The position numbers and the translations under genes are program-made. Of a stretch of 64,000 bases of DNA, positions 1-7,673 are shown one piece after another. The notes under the pieces are model-generated. The model was given only the letters and a program-made list of their open reading frames with translations, did not search any database and was not told where the DNA came from. Numbering within the stretch: the first letter of the stretch is position 1; the number at the start of each line of letters is the position of its first letter. This DNA is from Dinoroseobacter sp. (GTDB taxonomy: Bacteria; Pseudomonadota; Alphaproteobacteria; Rhodobacterales; Rhodobacteraceae): NCBI GenBank assembly GCA_017643385.1, contig JAEPNN010000002.1:124001-188000 (forward strand). Reading direction: 5' to 3'.

Positions 1-219
1 AGCGTTGTGGTGCCCGTACGATGGGCCCCGATGTGTAAAATAACGTCCAAGACATACCCCCATACCCGGGACCCGCATTGTGCGGTGTCGAACTGGGCTG
101 AGGATCAGCATGCGCTGCACTTCTTAAATGTGAGTTTCACACACGTGTTCTCAAAAAACATCGCAAGGGACTTCGCATTGCGCAGGCGCACCCCTATATC
201 CGATATGACCGGAGGCCCT

Positions 220-666
220 ATGAGATACGTTTTTTCCTTTGTTCTTGCGTCACTACTCGCACTCGTCAGTCCGGTGCTTGCACAGGATTCGGACGCTGAA
301 GCTGTACCTGAACTGCAGATCTTGCAGGCCGATAGTATCGATTTGAATGATTTTCTTTGGGTCGCGCGCCCTCTGATTGTCTTTGCCGACAGTCCAGCCG
401 ACCCAAGGTTTTCCGAACAACTTGAACTGATCGAGCGACGCCCGACCCCGCTGCTCGAACGCGATGTGGTCGTCATTCTGGACAGTGACCGCAGCTCGGA
501 GAGCGCTTTGCGGACCCAATTGCGCCCACGCGGCTTCATGCTGGTGATCATGGGCAAGGATGGCGAGATCGAGCTGCGCAAGCCCGCCCCATGGAACGTG
601 CGCGAGATTACCCGCACGATCGACAAAATGCCGCTGCGCCAGCAGGAGATCCGCGCGGGCGAGTAA
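220..666 (+). CDS. DUF4174 secreted protein
   Basis: Encodes 148 residues. A signal peptide (MRYVFSFVLASLLALVSPVL, cleavage near AQD) is followed by a compact domain typical of DUF4174: a segment of the form RPLIVFADSPADPRF, then RDVVVILD and RGFMLVIMGKDGEIELRKP, ending in a KMPLRQQEIR tail. The function of the family is unknown and the protein is expected in the periplasm. The start at 220 is chosen because GGAGG lies at 211-215; the frame is open further upstream, but that stretch looks non-coding. It converges on pccA, and a small hairpin (704-719) overlaps the pccA stop between them. The family assignment is recall from sequence pattern. Confidence 0.85.
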   Translation: MRYVFSFVLASLLALVSPVLAQDSDAEAVPELQILQADSIDLNDFLWVARPLIVFADSPADPRFSEQLELIERRPTPLLERDVVVILDSDRSSESALRTQLRPRGFMLVIMGKDGEIELRKPAPWNVREITRTIDKMPLRQQEIRAGE

Positions 667-716
667 GCTGATATGATGGCGTGACTGCGCATCGAACCTG
701 CCTTAACGCCGAGGCG

Positions 717-2717
717 TTATTCGAACTCCATGATCACGTCGTCGACGGCAAGACTGTCGCCCGCGCCAGCATTAATCTTGGAGACAGTGCCCTTCCTTTC
801 GGCGCGCAGAATGTTCTCCATCTTCATCGCTTCAATCGTGCAAAGCGCCTGACCTTCCTGAACCTCGTCACCTTCGGCAACATCGACCTTCACAACCAGA
901 CCCGGCATGGGGCACAGCAACATCTTGGACGTGTCCGGAGGCAGTTTCTCGGGCATCAGCTTTGCCAATTCAGCCTGACGCGGGCTGAGGATCGTAAACT
1001 TCAGGTCGGCACCGCGTGCGCGCAAACGATAGCCACTGGTGATCTTATCGACCTTGAAAGTCAGTCCAGCCCCGTCAACTTCAAACACTGCGAGGCTGTC
1101 GCCTGGGGTCCAGTTACTCGAAACGCGGTGGCTGGTCCCATCATCAAAGCTGACTGTGGATCCTTCGCTGTCAGCTGCGATTGTGACAGCGAAGGTGCTG
1201 TCTTGCAGCTTCACAACCCAATCCGTTCCTACGATGCGTTCATGGTTGCCCAATGTGCCTGTGATGCGTGCGCGTCGAATTTCGGCCACGCGGTACATAG
1301 CAGATGCGCAGGCCGCGAGTTTCTTCAGCGCCCCCTCGTCCAGCGTGACGCCCTCAAACCCGTCGGGGTATTCTTCCGCGATAAACGCGGTGGTCATGTC
1401 CCCCGAGACAAACTTTGGATGGTCCATAACGGCCGCCACGAAAGGCAGGTTGTGACCGATCCCCTCAACCTCGAAACTGTCGAGCGCATTGCGCATGGTT
1501 TCGATCGCCGCGCCGCGGGTTTCCCCCCACGTGCAAAGCTTGGCGATCATCGGGTCATAATACATGCTGATCTCACCGCCTTCGTAGACGCCTGTATCAT
1601 TGCGCACGATGCCCTGCCCGAGCGGTCCTTCGACCGGCGGACGGTAGCGCGTCAGGCGTCCGATTGAGGGCAGGAAGTTCCGATAGGGGTCTTCCGCATA
1701 GAGACGGTTCTCGATTGCCCAGCCATTGATCTTCAGGTCTTCTTGCTTGATCGACAGCGGTTCGCCATTCGCGATGCGGATCATTTGTTCGACCAGATCG
1801 ACGCCCGTGATCAGTTCCGTCACCGGATGTTCTACCTGAAGGCGGGTGTTCATTTCCAGAAAGTAGAAGTTGCGGTCACCATCGACGATGAACTCGACCG
1901 TTCCGGCGCTGGCGTAACCCACGGCATGCGCAAGCGCGAGAGACTGTTCTCCCATCGCTTTGCGCGTGGCTTCATCGAGGAAGGGCGACGGTGCTTCTTC
2001 AACAACTTTCTGATTGCGGCGCTGGATGGAACATTCACGTTCATGCAGATAGACACCATTGCCATGCTGGTCACACAGCACCTGAATTTCGATATGACGC
2101 GGCTGGGTCACGAATTTTTCGATGAAGATGCGGTCATCGCCAAAGCTGTTGGCAGCTTCGTTCTTGGAGGATTGGAAGCCTTCGCGCGCTTCCTCATCGT
2201 TCCAGGCGATGCGCATACCCTTGCCCCCGCCCCCGGCGCTGGCCTTGATCATCACCGGGTAGCCGATGTCGTTTGAAATCTTGACGGCCTCATCCGCGTC
2301 TTCGATCAGGCCCATATACCCGGGCACGGTTGAAACCCCGGCTTCCTGGGCGATTTTCTTGGAAGTGATCTTATCACCCATGCTTTCGATGGCGCCCTTT
2401 GGCGGCCCTATGAAGGCGACGCCGGCAGCATCCAGAGCCTCGGCAAACTTCGCATTCTCAGACAGAAACCCATAACCGGGATGAACCGCCTGGGCGCCAG
2501 ACTTTCCGATCGCCTCCATGATCTTGTCGATCACGATGTAGGACTGGTTTGCAGGTGGTGGCCCGATGTGTACCGCCTCGTCTGCCATGTCGACATGCAG
2601 CGCATTCTTGTCCGCGTCAGAATATACCGCGACCGTTTTGATCCCCATTTTCCGCGCCGTCTTTATGACGCGGCAGGCGATCTCACCCCGGTTGGCAATC
2701 AATATCTTCTCAAACAT
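717..2717 (-). CDS. pccA: Propionyl-CoA carboxylase alpha subunit (biotin carboxylase plus BCCP)
   Basis: This 666-residue subunit carboxylates biotin with ATP and bicarbonate and carries the biotin for PccB, producing (S)-methylmalonyl-CoA from propionyl-CoA. The biotin carboxylase domain covers roughly residues 1-450: it opens with ILIANRGEIACR, has the ATP-grasp glycine loop SAGGGGKGMR and the active-site stretch EMNTRLQVEHPVTE. The C-terminal biotinyl domain carries EAMKMEN, with the biotinylated lysine near residue 632. The start at 2717 is the family start and follows AAAGGA; the frame continues further upstream through a terminator-like hairpin. It is the last gene of the pcc cluster, about 3.2 kb from pccB. 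Confidence 0.97.
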   Translation of the reverse strand: MFEKILIANRGEIACRVIKTARKMGIKTVAVYSDADKNALHVDMADEAVHIGPPPANQSYIVIDKIMEAIGKSGAQAVHPGYGFLSENAKFAEALDAAGVAFIGPPKGAIESMGDKITSKKIAQEAGVSTVPGYMGLIEDADEAVKISNDIGYPVMIKASAGGGGKGMRIAWNDEEAREGFQSSKNEAANSFGDDRIFIEKFVTQPRHIEIQVLCDQHGNGVYLHERECSIQRRNQKVVEEAPSPFLDEATRKAMGEQSLALAHAVGYASAGTVEFIVDGDRNFYFLEMNTRLQVEHPVTELITGVDLVEQMIRIANGEPLSIKQEDLKINGWAIENRLYAEDPYRNFLPSIGRLTRYRPPVEGPLGQGIVRNDTGVYEGGEISMYYDPMIAKLCTWGETRGAAIETMRNALDSFEVEGIGHNLPFVAAVMDHPKFVSGDMTTAFIAEEYPDGFEGVTLDEGALKKLAACASAMYRVAEIRRARITGTLGNHERIVGTDWVVKLQDSTFAVTIAADSEGSTVSFDDGTSHRVSSNWTPGDSLAVFEVDGAGLTFKVDKITSGYRLRARGADLKFTILSPRQAELAKLMPEKLPPDTSKMLLCPMPGLVVKVDVAEGDEVQEGQALCTIEAMKMENILRAERKGTVSKINAGAGDSLAVDDVIMEFE

Positions 2718-2737
2718 CGGTCGTAGTCCTTTAGCAG

Positions 2738-2771
2738 AAAATGCCCGCACAGCGCGGGGCGCTGGCGGGCA
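2738..2771 (-). terminator. Hairpin with T tract just upstream of pccA
   Basis: On the minus strand TGCCCGC (2771-2765) and AGCGC (2763-2759) pair back to GCGCT and GCGGGCA around a CCC loop, and TTTT follows at 2741-2738. This has the form of an intrinsic terminator for the preceding small lipoprotein gene, yet it ends only about 20 bases before the pccA start codon and overlaps the likely pccA leader. It could reduce pccA transcription relative to the upstream genes, or hold a structured leader. A T run also precedes the hairpin, so it could act on both strands. Confidence 0.6.
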
Positions 2772-2860
2772 AAAAAGTAAAACCACCCCGCAGGCTTAGC
2801 CCACGCGGTAATTGAATTTCAGATTGACTTATCCGTGAGTTATGGTCGGCAGACGCCCAC

Positions 2861-3043
2861 TCAGTTTGTAAGTGCGCCCGCGGCCGCGCCGATTGCTGCG
2901 CCGGTGACAACATTACCGTCCAGAAGCGCAGCGCCCACGGCGCCAATACCGGCACCAACTGCAGCGCGCTCACCTTCCGGCGAGAGGCACCCTGCAAGAA
3001 GCGCGACGGAGCCCGCTGCGAGAATAAGTTTGATCGATGGCAT
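2861..3043 (-). CDS. Small glycine-rich lipoprotein
   Basis: Encodes 60 residues. A lipoprotein signal (MPSIKLILAAGSVALLAGC) has lipobox LLAGC, so the mature protein should start at Cys19. The remainder is glycine- and alanine-rich with GxGxxGxxL-like spacing (AAVGAGIGAVGAALLDG, then GAAIGAAAGALT), resembling glycine-zipper outer-membrane lipoproteins. AAGGAGAG lies just upstream of the ATG. It sits in the run of small genes between pccB and pccA and is followed by the hairpin at 2738-2771. Function is not known; a link to propionate metabolism is not evident from sequence. Confidence 0.8.
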   Translation of the reverse strand: MPSIKLILAAGSVALLAGCLSPEGERAAVGAGIGAVGAALLDGNVVTGAAIGAAAGALTN

Positions 3044-3203
3044 TTATGCTCTCCTTTTTGACCGCTCTGGGCGAACTCTGCCCTTGCTTGGGCCCTCATT
3101 TCAAGGGGAAACAGAAACACATTCTTGGGAATGGCCGTGCGTTGCAAGTCCTCAATCCCCTTTTGGGCAGCGCGAAACACCCAAATAAGTCCGGTCAAAA
3201 CGA

Positions 3204-3578
3204 TCATGGCGTCCACCCATCCGCGAAAAGCTGGGGGAAGCTTGCCCTTGCGGCACGATAGTCAATCTGGAGAAGCGCTTCGTAGCTCGCGGGATCAAAC
3301 GGGTCTTCGGCGGGCATTACTTCGCGTTCAAAGAGCCACGACAGACGGCCTGCATCTAGGTTCCCACGCTCAAACGGCTCTTCCCCGAATTGATGGAGAA
3401 GTGCTTCCATGAACCCTTCATCGGCCCGCTTGTCAGCCGGCTTGCGATCCGGATGGCGTTTGCGCGCAATCAAAGGTGTCGCCCCCTTGGGGTTCGCACG
3501 GCGCAGGGTGAACTGGAAGTCGGTGCCGGGAAGACGTCCGGGGAACCCCCGGTGCTTGGTCATATACGGAAGTGCCAT
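3204..3578 (-). CDS. Conserved-looking hypothetical protein in pcc cluster
   Basis: Encodes 124 residues without signal peptide or membrane segment. It is rich in charged residues, with a basic first half and an acidic second half that includes FERGNLDAGRLSW and DPFDPASYEALLQIDYRAA. I do not recognise a domain. The ATG at 3578 is preferred over the adjacent GTG at 3581 because GGAGGGG lies at better spacing for the ATG. It lies between two small lipoprotein genes on the same strand and probably belongs to the same transcript. Function unknown. Confidence 0.7.
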   Translation of the reverse strand: MALPYMTKHRGFPGRLPGTDFQFTLRRANPKGATPLIARKRHPDRKPADKRADEGFMEALLHQFGEEPFERGNLDAGRLSWLFEREVMPAEDPFDPASYEALLQIDYRAARASFPQLFADGWTP

Positions 3579-3641
3579 CACACCCCTCCGACACAGGCGG
3601 GGCGGGACAAGCGGGGCGCACTTACGCGCGCCCCGAAGTTA

Positions 3642-3788
3642 TCAGTTGTACTTGCCCGTGAAGACAGGTTGTGGAGCAACCGGAGCAGGATCGACATAGA
3701 CGATCTCTTCCTCGGGTGCCGAACCGCCACACGCGGCCAAGAAGCCAACCAGCCCGAGGGCTGCGGCGAGTTTAAGGGTGTTCGACAT
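3642..3788 (-). CDS. 48-residue lipoprotein
   Basis: A short gene encoding MSNTLKLAAALGLVGFLAAC, with lipobox FLAAC and lipidated Cys20, then an acidic and proline-rich tail (EEEIVYVDPAPVAPQP) ending in TGKYN. AGGACA precedes the ATG. The length, signal and codon use support a real gene despite its size. It probably forms a small lipid-anchored periplasmic peptide. It lies 180 bases downstream of the DUF6497 gene, after an AT-rich stretch that could hold a separate promoter. Confidence 0.75.
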   Translation of the reverse strand: MSNTLKLAAALGLVGFLAACGGSAPEEEIVYVDPAPVAPQPVFTGKYN

Positions 3789-3969
3789 GTTTCTGTCCTA
3801 CCTATATGACGGCGCGCCTTAGGGCCCCCGGCCCGCGGCGTGCTTCTTGACGAGATACAGATCACCGGAAGGTAATCCACATAAAGAATACCGCACAAGA
3901 TAACGAAAATAAACGATTTATTGAGTTGTCCACAGAATTTCTTGCAAATCGCTATATATGGGGTCTTCA

Positions 3970-4503
3970 TCAGAAAAACTCCAAGATGCAGCGGTTTTCA
4001 TCGACGGAAAACTCTCCAATGAACTGGGTCGCCTTGGGATCAGGGATGCCCCGAATGACATTTCGATCCATCATGACCACGAGAATCTGGTTGATTTGTT
4101 CGCCGGTCGCAGAAATCAACGGCAGAGCGATTGCAGCGCAGACAGCATCGAAATCCGCCTCAACGCTTTCGTAGCTTCTTGCGACGCCGTCGCGTGCAAT
4201 TTCTGGTGTCAGCAACCGGATTACCAGAACCGGTTCCCCTGCGGGCGCTTCCCACAGAATATCCACGGGCGCAAAGGGCTGGCCACTGGGCAAAGTCAAA
4301 GGTTCGGCCATAACCGCAACCGGCATCAGAACGATGGCGACCAAACAAAGGCACCATTTGAAGAAAGCTCTGAAAAGAAGAACGGGTCCGGCCTGAACCG
4401 GACCCGTGACCAGCGCCTTACCACGTACCAAGCCACGCGTGTTATCGCGTGCTCCTCCCTCGGATGTGTGGTCGCGCCGTGTGCGAATCGCTAATGTGTC
4501 CAT
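3970..4503 (-). CDS. DUF6497 family protein
   Basis: The C-terminal 110 residues match the DUF6497 pattern: LPSGQPF, then VLVIRLLTPEIARDG, a region containing CAAIALPL, and a terminal KATQF...DENRCILEFF element. Before this is a hydrophobic signal-like segment (KWCLCLVAIVLMPVAVMA, predicted cleavage before EPLTL), so the domain should be periplasmic. The start is uncertain. The ATG at 4503 is three bases after the preceding stop codon, but it gives a 66-residue leader that runs through a terminator-like hairpin at 4382-4407. No good start codon lies between that hairpin and the hydrophobic segment. Family function is unknown. Confidence 0.75.
   Translation of the reverse strand: MDTLAIRTRRDHTSEGGARDNTRGLVRGKALVTGPVQAGPVLLFRAFFKWCLCLVAIVLMPVAVMAEPLTLPSGQPFAPVDILWEAPAGEPVLVIRLLTPEIARDGVARSYESVEADFDAVCAAIALPLISATGEQINQILVVMMDRNVIRGIPDPKATQFIGEFSVDENRCILEFF
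4370..4407 (-). terminator. GC-rich hairpin with U-rich tail inside DUF6497 leader
   Basis: A perfect 10-bp inverted repeat (ACGGGTCCGG at 4382-4391 and CCGGACCCGT at 4398-4407, 6-base loop) is followed on the minus strand by CTTCTTCTTTTC. It has the shape of an intrinsic terminator or attenuator for the pccB-led transcript. It lies within the open frame of the DUF6497 gene, so it is either a true transcription signal ahead of a misplaced start, or a coding sequence that happens to fold. Confidence 0.5.
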
Positions 4504-4506
4504 GTT

Positions 4507-4902
4507 CTAATCCACAGCCTCCCTGCGACGCAATGCCCTTGCGACCGTTCGTGTCTTAGGTGCGCCGCCGAGCCTTGCATGCGCTATCCAGCGTTGACGC
4601 AAATCAGGTTGCGCAAGAAATTCCTCGATTGCGGGCGTCAACCCCCGTGGGAAATTGCAATCCATCCGACCTCCGGCACGAACGTGCAGCTCACCCCCGG
4701 CATCCCGCACTTCAACAACGGGTGAAAACCCCCGAACGGCGCGCAACCGCCGCCAAAGATCCTGACGGATCTGCTGCGCCAAGCGCCCCTTTCGAAGTGG
4801 TGGAAACCGAGTTTCGGCCACAATGTCGAAGCGCGCTGGCAGATGTCGGGCGACCGTCACGCTGTCAGCATCGCGTTGAATATGAAAGCTACGTCGGCTC
4901 AC
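4507..4902 (-). CDS. Hypothetical protein downstream of ridA
   Basis: Encodes 131 residues, basic at both ends (MSRRSF..., ARALRRREAVD). The middle has alternating charged and hydrophobic residues, including RFPPLRKGRLAQQIRQDLWR and VVEVRDAGGELHVRAGG. No signal peptide or membrane span is visible and I do not recognise a family. Its ATG overlaps the ridA stop by four bases (ATGA), and its own stop is three bases from the start of the DUF6497 frame. This places it firmly in the pccB-led operon. Function unknown. Confidence 0.75.
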   Translation of the reverse strand: MSRRSFHIQRDADSVTVARHLPARFDIVAETRFPPLRKGRLAQQIRQDLWRRLRAVRGFSPVVEVRDAGGELHVRAGGRMDCNFPRGLTPAIEEFLAQPDLRQRWIAHARLGGAPKTRTVARALRRREAVD

Positions 4903-5294
4903 GGACGGCGTGCCACGCAGTCGATTTCCACCAGCGCACCAACCGCCAAAGCGGTCACGCCAACGGTGGTTCGGGCTGGACGACGGTCTTCGGGGAAGAA
5001 GGTCTGATAAGTGTCGTTGAAAGCGGCGTAGTCGCGTTCGAATTCTGTCAGATAGGCGCGCATCTGCACGACGTGGGACAGATCGAGTTCCATGCGGTTC
5101 AGAATTAACTCGAGGTTCTGCATCACGCGGATGGTCTGCGCCTCAACACCTTCGGGCAGCGGGGCATCCGGCGCGTCCGGATCGGTTGGCATTTGCCCGG
5201 TCAAAATGACCCATCCGTCCGTTTCAACGGCATGGGAAAACGGGGCCACAGGGCGCGGGCCATCCGAGAAGAGGTGGAAGGTTGGGATGGTCAT
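4899..5294 (-). CDS. RidA family (YjgF/YER057c/UK114) protein
   Basis: Encodes 131 residues, the normal length for the family. Features include PVAPFSHAVETDGWVILTGQ, a central MQNLELILNRMELDLSHVV helix, the VQMRAYLTEF strand and the C-terminal PARTTVGVTALAVGALVEID, whose arginine corresponds to the conserved substrate-binding position. RidA proteins hydrolyse reactive enamines and imines formed by PLP enzymes; subfamily specificity cannot be read here. The start overlaps the stop of the GIY-YIG gene by four bases, and its stop overlaps the next start by four bases, so translation is probably coupled. Confidence 0.9.
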   Translation of the reverse strand: MTIPTFHLFSDGPRPVAPFSHAVETDGWVILTGQMPTDPDAPDAPLPEGVEAQTIRVMQNLELILNRMELDLSHVVQMRAYLTEFERDYAAFNDTYQTFFPEDRRPARTTVGVTALAVGALVEIDCVARRP

Positions 5295-5914
5295 TCGATT
5301 ACCATGTCTTCGTGTTCCGCTCTATCACGGAGCTCAGTCAGCGTTTGATCTTCGAACTTCCAATAGCGAGGGCCTTGTATCTTGTCCCAGTGCTTACCGC
5401 TTTCCTGTGCAACGATCAGTGCAGAAGAAGTTAAGCTATGATCTTTTCCCCGAAAAAGGACACGCTCGTTTTCCGCAACAACACAAGTAACTTCGCTATC
5501 AAACACTGACTCTAGTTCCGCTCCTAATGGCACCCCAGCCATTTCAAATCGGAAACGTGGGCGTATCGATCTTGCGCGCTCCAACGCGCGACGGTCATTT
5601 TCGTCCTCCACGGGATCAAGCTCTGGTGTCACATCCCGTGTAGATAGGAGCTTTAGAACCGCAGTCGGCTTATCAGGTGAAATACGGAAAAATTCTCTCC
5701 GTTCACGGACTCGATGATCGCCAAAAGCTAAATGCAAAGCAGCCTCAGCCTTCTTGGCGTCCGGAACTTCGAATGCAGCGAAACATTCAAATGGAAGCGG
5801 CACGCCTGTTGTGTCTAGTTCGCGCATCCTTCCCTCCACGGTCCGGTCAGTGCGCCCGATCTTGATCAGATCTGGCATCGCTTGATTGATCAAAATATAA
5901 ACTGCTTCTGGCAA
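5291..5914 (-). CDS. GIY-YIG/T5orf172-type nuclease-domain protein
   Basis: Encodes about 207 residues. Residues 1-85 form a GIY-YIG superfamily domain of the T5orf172 type: VYILINQ and LIKIG strands, an arginine-bearing helix with ELDTTGVPLPFEC, and the catalytic-type stretch EAALHLAFGDHR ... REFF. The C-terminal half is unrecognised. I place the start at TTG 5914, 11 bases after the pccB stop and preceded by GAGGGC, because the domain begins there; the open frame extends further but is a shadow of pccB. The stop overlaps ridA by four bases. Its DNA is less GC-rich than neighbouring genes, which could mean transfer. Nuclease activity is inference. Confidence 0.8.
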   Translation of the reverse strand: MPEAVYILINQAMPDLIKIGRTDRTVEGRMRELDTTGVPLPFECFAAFEVPDAKKAEAALHLAFGDHRVRERREFFRISPDKPTAVLKLLSTRDVTPELDPVEDENDRRALERARSIRPRFRFEMAGVPLGAELESVFDSEVTCVVAENERVLFRGKDHSLTSSALIVAQESGKHWDKIQGPRYWKFEDQTLTELRDRAEHEDMVIE

Positions 5915-5924
5915 TCGTTTGCCC

Positions 5925-7457
5925 TCACAACGGAATATTGTCGTGTTTCTTCCAAGGGTTCTGCAGCCGCTTGCCCCTGAGTGATGCAAATGCCCGCGCG
6001 ACCCGTTTGCGCGTGGATTTGGGCTGGATGACCTCGTCGATGAACCCGCGCTCGGCGGCAACGAACGGGTTAGCGAACCGGTCTTCATAATCGGCCACGC
6101 GACCCGCCACCTTCTCGGGGTCTCCAAGCTCGGACCGGTAGAGGATTTCAACCGCGCCCTTGGCCCCCATCACCGCGATCTCGGCTGTGGGCCAGGCGTA
6201 GTTCACATCGCCCCGCAGGTGCTTGGACGCCATCACGTCGTAAGCCCCGCCATAGGCTTTACGGGTGATGACCGTCACCTTGGGTACTGTCGCTTCGCCA
6301 TAGGCAAAAAGCAGTTTCGCCCCGTGCTTGATCACCCCACCATATTCCTGCGCCGTGCCGGGCAGGAAGCCAGGCACGTCGACCAGCGTCAGGATCGGGA
6401 TTTCAAACGCATCGCAAAAGCGCACGAACCGTGCGGCTTTGCGCGAACTGTCGATGTCCAAACAACCCGCCAGAACAGTCGGCTGGTTGGCCACGACGCC
6501 TACGGTCTGCCCTTCGAGGCGCACAAAGCCGGTGATGATGTTCTTGGCGAAGTCTTCCTGAATTTCGTAGAAATCGCCTTCATCAGCCAGCTTCCAGATC
6601 AGTTCCTTCATGTCATAGGGCGTGTTTGTATTTGCGGGGACCAGCGTATCAAGGCTGTCTTCGACCCGCGCCACATCGTCAAAGAACGGGCGTACGGGTG
6701 GCTTTTCGCGGTTCGAGAGTGGCAGGAAATCGACCAGACGGCGCACTTCGGCCAGAGCCTCGACATCGTTTTCAAACGCGCCATCCGCGACCGAGGATTT
6801 CTTTGTATGGGTACTGGCGCCGCCCAATTCCTCGGCCGTGACATGCTCGTTGGTCACGGTCTTCACCACATCCGGCCCGGTCACGAACATGTAGCTGCTG
6901 TCTTTGACCATGAAAATGAAGTCGGTGATTGCAGGGCTATAGACCGCGCCGCCTGCGCAAGGCCCCATGATCACGCTGATCTGCGGGATCACGCCCGAAG
7001 CCATGATGTTGCGCTGGAAGATCTCGGCGTAACCCGCCAAAGCGTCCACGCCTTCCTGAATGCGCGCACCACCGGAATCGTTCAAACCGATCACGGGCGC
7101 GCCGTTTTGCATCGCCATGTCCATGATCTTGCAGATCTTCTGCGCGTGCGTGGCCGAGACCGACCCGCCGAGCACGGTGAAATCCTGGCTATAAACATAG
7201 ACCATGCGACCATTGATCGTGCCCCATCCGGTGATCACGCCGTCCCCAGCAGGGCGCTGGTCGGGCATCCCGAAATCGGTGCAGCGATGGGTGATGAACA
7301 TGTCGTATTCTTCGAAACTGTCTTCATCGAGTAAAAGCTCAATGCGTTCGCGCGCCGTCAGCTTACCTTTACTGTGCTGACTGTCGATCCGTTTCTGTCC
7401 GCCCCCTAGGCGCGCATCAGCGCGGCGGTCTTCCAGTTCCTGAAGAATATCTTTCAT
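5925..7457 (-). CDS. pccB: Propionyl-CoA carboxylase beta subunit (carboxyltransferase)
   Basis: This 510-residue subunit transfers carboxyl from carboxybiotin to propionyl-CoA. It shows the two crotonase-like halves of acyl-CoA carboxyltransferases: an N half with [20 protein letters not shown] and the oxyanion loop [15 protein letters not shown], and a C half with [16 protein letters not shown] and [13 protein letters not shown]. The start at 7457 follows GAGGAC; the frame extends upstream through the promoter. It leads the minus-strand cluster ending in pccA. TTTGCAAA-like sites at 7546-7593 suggest control by the divergently encoded acyl-CoA regulator. Confidence 0.97.
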   Translation of the reverse strand: MKDILQELEDRRADARLGGGQKRIDSQHSKGKLTARERIELLLDEDSFEEYDMFITHRCTDFGMPDQRPAGDGVITGWGTINGRMVYVYSQDFTVLGGSVSATHAQKICKIMDMAMQNGAPVIGLNDSGGARIQEGVDALAGYAEIFQRNIMASGVIPQISVIMGPCAGGAVYSPAITDFIFMVKDSSYMFVTGPDVVKTVTNEHVTAEELGGASTHTKKSSVADGAFENDVEALAEVRRLVDFLPLSNREKPPVRPFFDDVARVEDSLDTLVPANTNTPYDMKELIWKLADEGDFYEIQEDFAKNIITGFVRLEGQTVGVVANQPTVLAGCLDIDSSRKAARFVRFCDAFEIPILTLVDVPGFLPGTAQEYGGVIKHGAKLLFAYGEATVPKVTVITRKAYGGAYDVMASKHLRGDVNYAWPTAEIAVMGAKGAVEILYRSELGDPEKVAGRVADYEDRFANPFVAAERGFIDEVIQPKSTRKRVARAFASLRGKRLQNPWKKHDNIPL

Positions 7458-7545
7458 CGCAATGTCCTCTTCTGCCGCAATCGGCCCTGCGGCTTTCGAG
7501 CCTTTTACGCGCCGCACGCGTAGCCATAAAGGTTGTATTCGCATA

Positions 7546-7593
7546 TTTGCAAATCATTGCGAATAATGATTTTGATAACTGCAAATTTGCTAA
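7546..7593. promoter_or_regulatory. Probable ScfR/PccR binding region upstream of pccB
   Basis: TTTGCAAA occurs at 7546-7553, followed by ATTGCGAA (7556-7563) and a palindrome containing TGCAAATTTGC with TTTGCTAA at 7586-7593. From memory, the Rhodobacter PccR regulator recognises paired TTTGCAAA half sites before pccB. Here one half site is perfect and the others are near matches. The surrounding sequence is AT-rich and lies in the 216-base gap between pccB and the divergent exporter gene, so it could affect both. Confidence 0.65.
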
Positions 7594-7673
7594 TAATTAA
7601 TTTGTGCGGCACTGCACAGAAGTGAGCATAGATTTGCATGGACCTTAGCCAAACGCAGGCGTAGAGGAAGCGT

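Noticed and set aside
7-666. Longer 219-codon version of the DUF4174 gene
   Set aside because: The first 70 codons lack protein-like pattern, and a GGAGG site with a signal peptide marks the start at 220.
704-719. TAACGCC-GA-GGCGTTA palindrome between the DUF4174 and pccA genes
   Set aside because: It has a loop of only two bases and no T tract, and overlaps the pccA stop codon. It is not strong enough to call a terminator.
681-1667. Long plus-strand frame opposite pccA
   Set aside because: It is the antisense shadow of a clear carboxylase gene, with no recognisable domain.
2731-3216. 161-codon minus-strand frame starting with an ATGA overlap at 3207
   Set aside because: The first 50 residues look plausible, but the rest runs through the small lipoprotein gene in another frame and through the hairpin before pccA. 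No family is recognised. A short gene there cannot be excluded.
6219-7334. 371-codon plus-strand frame opposite pccB
   Set aside because: It is rich in H, R and D as expected for an antisense shadow of a GC-rich gene. pccB is certain.
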